Shown: positions 16,501 to 17,725 of the stretch, one piece after another | How the letters are laid out: each line of letters begins with the position of its first letter | How positions within the stretch are numbered: the first letter of the stretch is position 1 | From: Xenorhabdus eapokensis | GTDB lineage: Bacteria; Pseudomonadota; Gammaproteobacteria; Enterobacterales; Enterobacteriaceae | Length of the DNA: 17,725 nt | Assembly (NCBI RefSeq): GCF_001908105.1 | Contig: NZ_MKGQ01000015.1 | Location: 5,423-23,147 of the forward strand | Reading direction: 5' to 3' | Notes under the pieces: generated by a model | The model's input: the letters and a program-made list of their open reading frames with translations, nothing else | What the model was told of the DNA's origin: nothing | Database searches by the model: none | Position numbers and translations under genes: made by a program

Positions 16501-17725
16501 GGTCAGGGCGGTCAATTCGAAGTTATCCCCTAAATCATCGACTGACAGGGTAATGGGATAGTTGGTACGTTCTTCCGCCGCGACCAGACGTATCGCTGTT
16601 CCTGGTATGCCAGTGACATTGTCCTGACCCGATGGGCTATGGCGATAATTCAGCAGCGTACTAAACAGCGGCATGGGTTGTGCCACGCCACTGCACCGTT
16701 GTGCCAATGCTAATGGGGCTTGCTCATGCTCCAGTAAGGCGGTCAGGTTTTGGTAGGTCTCCTGCACGATAGTTTGTACCGTGCGCCCGCCCAGAGAGAT
16801 ACGCAGCGGCAAGGTGTTGATAAACATCCCCAGTATGCGGTCAGCCCCCGCGCCACCTTGCAGTCGGCCTAGTAGCACGGAGCCAAATACCACGTCATCG
16901 CGGCCGCTGGTCTGGGCCACTACCTGAGCCCAGGCCACATGGAACAGGACACCAGGACTGACTCCCAACCGACGAGCCTGAGAGCGAATCGTCTTCGCCA
17001 ATGTGGGATCAAGCAAAAGGCGATTTTCGTTGATAGCACCGCTATCGATAACACCATTATCGCTGGGTACGCTGAGTATCCCAAAGGGGGTGGTGGGTTC
17101 GTCAATATCCGCCAGTTGGTTACGGAAATAGGCTTCATGCTCTGCCACTGGCACACTTAATGTTTGGGCAATAAAGTTGCGGTAAGGCAGAATGGCGGGC
17201 AGGGCTGCTGCATTGCCCTGGCGTATCTGGGCAATCTCAGCGAAAATCAAATCTGATGTCATATGGTCATTGACCAGATGATGGAAACGCAGCGCCAGCA
17301 ACCACTCATTTTGTGCCGGATCATAGGCAATATCGGCAGCAAAGAGGGGAGCTTGGTTCAAATTAATACGGTGCTGGCGTGGATCGGTGTGAGCCTGTAA
17401 CTGCGCCGAAATAGCGTCCGACGTGGCAGGGATAAATTCATGGGGAGTCAGCGGTGCTTGACGCCAGACCACCTGCACCGGTTGTGCCAGATCTTGCCAA
17501 TAAATTGCGGTGCGCAGGATATCATGACGATCAATAACTTGCTGTAAGGCTCCCAGAAAATCATCAAGGTGTTCGCGAGTGTCACTGGCCAGTACGATCC
17601 GTAATAAATAGGCATCACCTTGTGTTTGTAACAGATGGTGGAACAGGATGCCCTCCTGCAAAGGCGCCAGCGGATAGATATCCTGCACATTCTTGGTGCC
17701 GCCTGGGATCTGCTCAACGATGACA
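1507..17725 (-). CDS. Multimodular non-ribosomal peptide synthetase, five C-A-T modules (5' end outside window)
   Basis: A cytoplasmic megasynthase that builds a peptide on phosphopantetheine arms. The frame is open from the right edge to a TGA at 1507-1509, giving 5405 visible residues. Five modules follow in order: C/E-A-T, C-A-T, C/E-A-T, C-A-T, C/E-A-T, then a docking tail. The five carrier sites (GGHS) have Ser at visible residues 1021, 2095, 3183, 4238 and 5326. Each A domain has YTSGSTG-xPKG, a YG-xTE motif, GRNDFQVKLRGFRIELGEIE-type A8 and NGKL(D/N)RQAL with the A10 lysine. A GTG at 17686-17688 is not the start: in-frame codons continue upstream (VIVEQIPGGTKN) and match the linker before the other two dual domains, so the true start lies outside. 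There are no E, TE or tailoring domains. It is followed by a second NRPS gene overlapping by 4 bp. The family call is certain. Product identity is not known. Confidence 0.98.
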   Translation of the reverse strand, partial: VIVEQIPGGTKNVQDIYPLAPLQEGILFHHLLQTQGDAYLLRIVLASDTREHLDDFLGALQQVIDRHDILRTAIYWQDLAQPVQVVWRQAPLTPHEFIPATSDAISAQLQAHTDPRQHRINLNQAPLFAADIAYDPAQNEWLLALRFHHLVNDHMTSDLIFAEIAQIRQGNAAALPAILPYRNFIAQTLSVPVAEHEAYFRNQLADIDEPTTPFGILSVPSDNGVIDSGAINENRLLLDPTLAKTIRSQARRLGVSPGVLFHVAWAQVVAQTSGRDDVVFGSVLLGRLQGGAGADRILGMFINTLPLRISLGGRTVQTIVQETYQNLTALLEHEQAPLALAQRCSGVAQPMPLFSTLLNYRHSPSGQDNVTGIPGTAIRLVAAEERTNYPITLSVDDLGDNFELTALTVTDIAAERITAYLATAINGLVTALVHHPQQLMLDVPILPEPERQQLLVDFNTTQKDFPQEALIHQLVEAQAAQHPEAIAIVFEKQTLSYGELNHRANQLAHYLITLGVRPDDRIALCFERSPEMVVSLLAILKAGGAYVPLNPTYPIERLDYMLKDAAPVVLLTLTAQLNTLPNTVPTVLLDHVFDREDPMLATQPTDNPDAQILGLTSHHLAYVIYTSGSTGQPKGVMVEHRNVLRLIINNGFADIGPDDCIAHCANISFDAATWEMWAGLVHGARILLIPEKTLLQPSHFGQCLSSEGVSALFLTTALFNQYANLIGTALSGLRYVLFGGEQADIRPAIRLRTEYPPKHLLHVYGPTETTTFATTYELPAKGDKDVDSKIPIGRPISNTQIYILNQQGQPVPLGVDGEIYIAGIGVARGYLNHPELTAERFLPDPFAAQPDARMYKTGDLGRWRPDGNIEYLGRNDFQVKLRGFRIELGEIEARLTQCDGVREAVVLAREDEPGQKRLVAYLLPQTGIELVPATLRQQLAQHLADYMLPSAFIVLDTFPLTPNGKLDRQALPAPDLSAVVVRRYEAPVGETEIALAGIWQDLLGLEQIGRYDHFFELGGHSLLAIQLAARVRQHLARELSLQLLFDQPLLIDLAQVLTETSITPQITLLVADRNQSLPLSFAQQRLWFLAQLDPAASLAYHIPMALRLTGQLHRPALIRALDHLIARHESLRTRFVLVSGQPCQHIDPADSGFTLSYQDLRTLTPAAQSNQIAELMALDAQTPFDLAQDPLIRGHLLQLADDEHLLLLTQHHIISDGWSIGVLLHELSVLYRTALDNQKNTLPPLPIQYADYALWQREWLQGTIIAKQRDFWCVQLEGAPALLTLPTDRPRPAVQSYAGSYVPVYIDADLLASLKELGQRHQTTLFMTVLSAWSLVLARLSGQDDIVIGTPVANRPHHELEGMIGFFVNTLALRITLDDSTCVADLLAQVREQTLAAYAHQDLPFEQVVEALQPERSLSHSPLFQVMLALNNTPRHLSLQESTWPDLHLTLVEQIHQSTHFDLTLSLTETEAGLAGELAYATDLFDATTIERWMGYLTHVLTAIAADDTQRIATLPLLPASERQQLLVDFNATQTDFPQEALIHQLFEAQAEQQPEAIALVFEAQTLSYAELNHRANQVAHYLIALGVRPDDRVAVCVERGLEMVVGLLAILKAGGAYVPLDPAYPTERLTYMLTDAAPVILLTQAPLRDKLDSSLPVVLLDKVLDNQAAFLATQPTDNPDVQALGLTSHHLAYVIYTSGSTGTPKGVMVEHAHVIRLLAATQSHFRFDDKDVWTLFHSFAFDFSVWELWGALTYGGRLVIISAACARSPQHFYALLCREHVTILNQTPSAFRPLIAAQDATNHSLRCIIFGGEALELPSLAPWVERNPTAQTRLVNMYGITEITVHATYRELTESDIYSGRGSLIGQPLADLRIYILDAHDQPVPLGVAGEIYVVGAGVARGYLNRPELTAERFLADPFCSDLATRMYKTGDLGRWLPDGNIEYLGRNDFQVKLRGFRIELGEIEARLLQCDGVREAVVIAREDASGQKQLVAYLRSLDDVELVPAELRQQLAQHLADYMLPSAFVTLNTFPLTPNGKLNRQALPAPDLSAIVTRSYEAPVGETEIALAQIWQKLLGLKQVSRHDHFFELGGHSLMIVSLIEELRHLGWQLEVRSVFVAPVLVAMAQAIQREISPFVVPPNRIPEDCTAITPDMLPLVSLPQTEIDAIVATVQGGAANVQDIYPLAPLQEGILFHHLLQTQGDNYLLQSLLAFNTRARLDAFLAALQHVIDRHDILRTAVCWQALAQPVQVVWRQAPLPITVFTPETIGDVVTQLKRHADPRQHRIDLSHAPLFTADIAHDPVQDEWLLALRFHHLVSDHMTLELILAEIVLILQGNTARLPAVLPYRNFIAQTLNTPASEHEAYFRAQLADIDEPTAPFGVLKIPSDNDLVTEARLAIPPTLAQAIRTQARRLGVSPSVLFHVAWAQVLAQTSGRDDVVFGSVLLGRLQGGAGANQILGMFINTLPLRISLGGRTVQETVQETYQNLTTLLEHEQAPLVLAQRCSSVEQPMPLFSTLLNYRHSSSGEAEAVETTWADIRVLSAEERTNYPISLSVDDLGDGFQLTTLTIAEIVPEQINTYLATAIRGLVDALIHNPQQEIQNIPILPATERQQVLTDFNATQADFPQEALIHQLVEAQAAQHPKAIAAVFEEQTLSYGELNRRANQLAHYLIALGVRPDDRVALCVERSLEMVVGLLAILKAGGAYVPLDPAYPVERLAYMLEDAAPVALLTQSALAQSTWFTQFNALPTVLLDNPESCLTTQSLATQSTDNPEPQALGLASHHLAYVIYTSGSTGQPKGVMIEHQSLCNLIVTQQPVLAITADSRVLQFASNSFDACIWECCMALMAGARLYLAQRTSLLPGAILSSYLADQAISHVLLSPTALAAMDSLPDTLQTLLVGGEACPPTLVKRWSSGRQMINAYGPTEITVCATLYPCASSPEENLADNPPPIGRPIANTRIYILDAHGQPVPCGVAGGIYIAGAGVARGYLNRPELTAERFLADPFASEPDARMYKTGDLGRWLPDGNIEYLGRNDFQVKLRGFRIELGEIEARLTQCDGVREAVVIAREDEPSQKRLVAYLRPEEGVELVPAALRQQLEQYLADYMLPSAFVTLASFPLTPNGKLDRQALPVPDSSAIVTQGYEPPQGRIETALAQIWQELLGLERISRHDHFFELGGHSLLAVQLVAHVHQKLARDLSLQQLFDQPILLHLAQTLTGASTTAQIVIPVADRSQPLPLSFAQQRLWFLGQLDPAASLAYHIPVALRLTGPLNRHALTHAFDHLIARHESLRTRFVLVCGQPCQQIDSADSGFALTYQDLRALTSEARINRIAELTALEAQTPFDLTQGPLFRGHLLQLADEEHALLLTQHHIISDGWSVGVLIHELSVLYHAILNGQDTPLPSLPIQYADYAVWQRNWLQEAALTAQRDFWCTQLAGTPTLLTLPTDRPRPAVQSFVGSRIPVHVDADLLDSLKKLGLRHNTTLFMTVLSAWSLVLARLSGQEDIVIGTPVANRPHHELEGLIGFFVNTLALRITFNDDLSVSDLLAQVRERALAAYAHQDLPFEQVVEALQPERNLSYSPIFQVMLALDNTPIQALAFSDIQCSPIEQMNPSAHFDLTLSLSETESGLVGELEYVTDLFDTATVERIVGYFNNVLTAMVVDETQRIATLPLLPASERQQLLVDFNATQADFPQDALIHQLFEAQAAQRPQAIAVVFEEQTLSYGELNHRANQLAHYLIAQGVRPDDRIALCVERNPEMVVGLLAILKAGAAYVPLDPAYPAERLTFMLDDAAPVALLTQTSLVETLSYDRPTVLLDTLVLDDCAISNPDADVLGLTSRHLAYVIYTSGSTGLPKGVMVEHRGLYNLTQAQIEAFHITANTRLLQFASFSFDACISEIATTLCQGACLVMASREALLPGEALMNTLKTQAITHVTLPPVAASALTPDAELPDLTILVLAGEACSASLIKRWAADQRIIINAYGPTESTVCATLSPCDIQDERVPPIGRPIANTQIYILDTQGQPVPFGVAGEIYIGGVGIARGYLNRPELTAERFQTDPFASKPDARMYKTGDLGRWLPDGNIEYLGRNDFQVKLRGFRIELGEIEAQLMQCHGVREAVVLAREDEPGQKQLVAYLRPLEGTELVPADLRQQLTQHLADYMLPSAFVTLETFPLTPNGKLDRQALPAPDLSAIVTRDYEAPVGETEIALTQIWQKLLNLKQISRHDHFFELGGHSLMIVSLIEELHHLGWQLEVRSVFVAPILADMAQAIQREASLFVVPPNRIPDDCTAITPDMLPLVSLSQPEIEVIVEQIPGGANNVQDIYPLAPLQEGILFHHLLQTQGDNYLQQSLLAFDTRDRLDSFLDALQQVINRHDILRTAIYWQGLEQPVQVVWRQAPLTVREFTPATTDAISAQLLAHTDPRQHRINLNQAPLFATDIAHDPAQGEWLLALRFHHLVSDHMTLELIFTEIALILQANTERLPAVLPYRNFIAQTLNTPTAEHEVYFRAQLADIDEPTAPFGVLNVKIGNDLITKAHLAIAPDLAKAIRTQARRLGVSPSVLFHVAWAQVLAQTSGRDDVVFGSVLLGRLQGGAGANQILGMFINTLPLRISLGGRTVQETVQETYQNLTTLLEHEQAPLVLAQRCSSVEQPMPLFSTLLNYRHSSSGEAEAVETTWADIRVLSAEERTNYPISLSVDDLGDGFQLTTLTIAEIVPEQINTYLATAIRGLVDALIHNPQQEIQNIPILPATERQQVLTDFNATQADFPQEALIHQLVEAQAAQHPKAIAAVFEEQTLSYGELNRRANQLAHYLIALGVRPDDRVALCVERSLEMVVGLLAILKAGGAYVPLDPAYPVERLAYMLEDAAPVALLTQSALAQSTWFTQFNALPTVLLDNPESCLTTQSLATQSTDNPEPQALGLASHHLAYVIYTSGSTGQPKGVMIEHQSLCNLIVTQQPVLAITADSRVLQFASNSFDACIWECCMALMAGARLYLAQRTSLLPGAILSSYLADQAISHVLLSPTALAAMDSLPDTLQTLLVGGEACPPTLVKRWSSGRQMINAYGPTEITVCATLYPCASSPEENLADNPPPIGRPIANTRIYILDAHGQPVPCGVAGGNYIAGAGVARGYLNRPELTAERFLADPFASEPDARMYKTGDLGRWLPDGNIEYLGRNDFQVKLRGFRIELGEIEARLTQCDGVREAVVIAREDEPSQKRLVAYLRPEEGVELVPAALRQQLEQYLADYMLPSAFVTLASFPLTPNGKLDRQALPVPDSSAIVTQGYEPPQGRIETALAQIWQELLGLERISRHDHFFELGGHSLMIVRLVTRLQDQFLVNVPLTTLFTSPTLAEQANVILSTQMNTVGENELASIQDDLDSLSAEELMAILGGEAPRGGNKQ
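1510..1660 (-). other. C-terminal docking (communication) tail of the upstream subunit
   Basis: After the last T domain come about 50 residues with no catalytic motif, ending in an acidic, probably helical stretch (DDLDSLSAEELMAILGGE) and a short RGGNKQ end. Acidic helical tails of this kind after a terminal T domain are known to pair with helical heads on the next NRPS subunit. The partner here would be residues 1-33 of the downstream protein. The role is inferred from position and charge pattern. Confidence 0.65.
1520..1524 (-). promoter_or_regulatory. Ribosome binding site of the downstream NRPS gene
   Basis: On the minus strand the sequence is GGAGG with a 9-base spacer before the ATG at 1510. 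It lies within the Arg-Gly-Gly codons near the end of the upstream gene. It fixes the start of the downstream gene. Together with the ATGA overlap it points to translational coupling of the two subunits. Confidence 0.8.
1665..4758 (-). other. NRPS module 5: dual C/E - A (same as module 3) - T
   Basis: The dual C/E domain (visible residues about 4323-4765) has HHLLQTQGD at 4684-4710 and HHLVSDH at 4333-4353. It should epimerise the Tyr of module 4. The A domain (about 4765-5285) has the same D-A-W-L-L-G-A-V-C-K code as module 3, because the DNA is a near-identical copy. One residue differs: the A6 motif reads GGNYIAG instead of GGIYIAG (codon 2353-2355). The carrier Ser codon is at 1747-1749. 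Right after it the T domain diverges from module 3 (GGHSLMIVRLVTRL against GGHSLLAVQLVAHV). The module is the last of this subunit and hands over to the C domain of the next protein. Confidence 0.9.
1744..4079 (-). repeat. Long direct repeat, copy 2 (module 5)
   Basis: A 2336-base stretch that matches 8173-10508 at a constant offset of 6429. Side-by-side reading shows one difference, T at 2354 here against A at 8783. The stretch covers the C-terminal part of the C/E domain, the complete A domain and the T domain up to one codon after the carrier serine. At 1743 and 4080 the two copies start to differ at once. Confidence 0.93.
4915..8050 (-). other. NRPS module 4: LCL-type C - A (tyrosine) - T
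   Basis: The C domain (visible residues about 3225-3690) begins LPLSFAQQRLWFLGQLDP and has HHIISDG at 7588-7608. The A domain (about 3690-4197) gives the code D-A-S-T-V-A-A-V-C-K, from FDACISE, VTLPPVA, LVLAGEA, NAYGPTE and TVCATL. That equals a published tyrosine code. The carrier Ser codon is at 5011-5013. The T domain closely matches that of module 2 and runs into the same VPPNRIP...ITPDMLPLV linker before a dual C/E domain. D-Tyr is therefore predicted in the chain. Confidence 0.92.
8090..11189 (-). other. NRPS module 3: dual C/E - A (large hydrophobic) - T
   Basis: The dual C/E domain (visible residues about 2179-2622) has HHLLQTQGD at 11113-11139 and HHLVSDH at 10762-10782. It is expected to epimerise the Thr from module 2. 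The A domain (about 2622-3142) gives the code D-A-W-L-L-G-A-V-C-K, read from FDACIWE, VLLSPTA, LVGGEA, NAYGPTE and TVCATL. It shares 8 of 10 positions with the Leu code DAWLYGAVMK and 7 of 10 with the Phe code DAWTIAAVCK, so Leu or Phe cannot be separated by eye. The A6 motif reads GGIYIAG where GEIYIAG is usual. The carrier Ser codon is at 8176-8178. From 8173 to 10508 the DNA is almost identical to module 5. The next C domain is LCL type, so an L residue is predicted. Confidence 0.9.
8173..10508 (-). repeat. Long direct repeat, copy 1 (module 3)
   Basis: Partner of 1744-4079, in the same orientation. The copy here has the more canonical residue (Ile in GGIYIAG) at the single differing base, so the change in module 5 is probably the derived state. 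The GC content and codon habits do not differ from the flanks, as expected for an internal exchange rather than foreign DNA. Confidence 0.93.
10509..11600 (-). repeat. Older diverged duplicate of 4080-5171 (T domain, linker and front half of dual C/E)
   Basis: This stretch aligns without gaps to 4080-5171 at the same 6429-base offset, but with many scattered differences. Clear anchors are the carrier serines (11440 and 5011), HHLLQTQGD (11113 and 4684) and HHLVSDH (10762 and 4333). It shows that the near-identical repeat sits inside a larger and older two-module duplication. Confidence 0.8.
11345..14530 (-). other. NRPS module 2: LCL-type C - A (threonine) - T
   Basis: The C domain (visible residues about 1065-1532) begins LPLSFAQQRLWFL and carries HHIISDG at 14074-14094. 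The A domain (about 1532-2052) gives the specificity code D-F-W-N-I-G-M-V-H-K, read from FDFSVWE, LNQTPSAF, IFGGEAL, NMYGITE and TVHATY. This equals the established threonine code. A10 is NGKLNRQAL, with the lysine kept. The carrier Ser codon is at 11440-11442. The T domain continues into the VPPNRIP...ITPDMLPLV linker typical of T domains that feed a dual C/E domain. The Thr should therefore be turned into its D form (D-allo-Thr) by module 3. Confidence 0.92.
14555..17688 (-). other. NRPS module 1: dual C/E - A (aliphatic) - T
   Basis: The dual C/E domain (visible residues about 13-455) has DIYPLAPLQEG, then HHLLQTQGD at 17614-17640. This fits the HH(I/L)x4GD signature of dual condensation/epimerisation domains. 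The second histidine motif reads HHLVNDH (17263-17283). It should epimerise the residue loaded by the module before the window and then condense it. In the A domain (about 460-980) I read the specificity code as D-A-W-F-L-G-V-T-F-K from FDAATWE, FLTTALF, LFGGE, HVYGPTE and TTFATT. That is near the Ile, Leu and Val codes, so the monomer is probably aliphatic. The carrier Ser codon is at 14662-14664. The T domain is followed by an LCL-type C domain, so this residue should stay L. Confidence 0.9.

Noticed and set aside
4684..17640. Dual domains as plain DCL domains following missing E domains
   Set aside because: There is no E domain anywhere ahead of them, while HHLLQTQGD fits the dual C/E signature in all three. 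DCL remains the alternative only if subtype profiles disagree.
17686..17688. GTG as the start codon of the large NRPS
   Set aside because: In-frame codons upstream (VIVEQIPGGTKN) match the linker before the other dual domains, and no ribosome site is seen. The gene simply runs out of the window.
1..17725. CRISPR-like or mobile-element origin of the repeats
   Set aside because: The repeats are kilobase-size, in coding frame and bounded by domain landmarks. There are no terminal inverted repeats, no transposase and no regular short spacers.

Overview
The whole window is the minus-strand interior of a modular non-ribosomal peptide synthetase (NRPS) locus. Two NRPS genes occupy essentially every base and overlap by four bases (ATGA) at 1507-1510. 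Neither is complete: the upstream gene (1507-17725) enters from beyond the right edge with 5405 codons visible, and the downstream gene (1-1510) leaves at the left edge after 503 codons. No true intergenic DNA, RNA gene, insertion sequence or CRISPR array is visible. The domain style suggests an enteric gamma-proteobacterium of the Xenorhabdus/Photorhabdus type: linkers of the VPPN-RIP...ITPDMLPLV kind ahead of dual C/E domains, and no separate E domains. This is an inference from family resemblance, not proof.

Reading in the direction of transcription (high to low coordinates), the upstream protein carries five full C-A-T modules. Module 1 (about 17688-14555) is dual C/E - A (aliphatic) - T. 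Module 2 (14530-11345) is LCL-type C - A (Thr code) - T. Module 3 (11189-8090) is dual C/E - A (large hydrophobic) - T. Module 4 (8050-4915) is LCL-type C - A (Tyr code) - T. Module 5 (4758-1665) is dual C/E - A (same as module 3) - T, followed by a short acidic docking tail. The downstream protein opens with a short helical head and an LCL-type C domain, and its A domain begins at the window edge. No thioesterase or loading domain is inside the window, so initiation and release are encoded elsewhere.

Dual C/E and LCL domains alternate strictly, even across the gene boundary. Every second residue should therefore be epimerised. The predicted fragment is (D-X)-(L-aliphatic)-(D-Thr)-(L-hydrophobic)-(D-Tyr)-(L-hydrophobic)-..., an alternating L/D backbone.

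The most striking structural feature is a 2336-bp direct repeat (1744-4079 and 8173-10508, spaced 6429 bp) that appears identical except for one base. It covers the second part of a C/E domain, a whole A domain and the first half of a T domain. It stops one codon past the phosphopantetheine serine. It lies inside an older, diverged two-module duplication with the same 6429-bp spacing, which suggests growth of the assembly line by two-module amplification followed by recent gene conversion or re-duplication.
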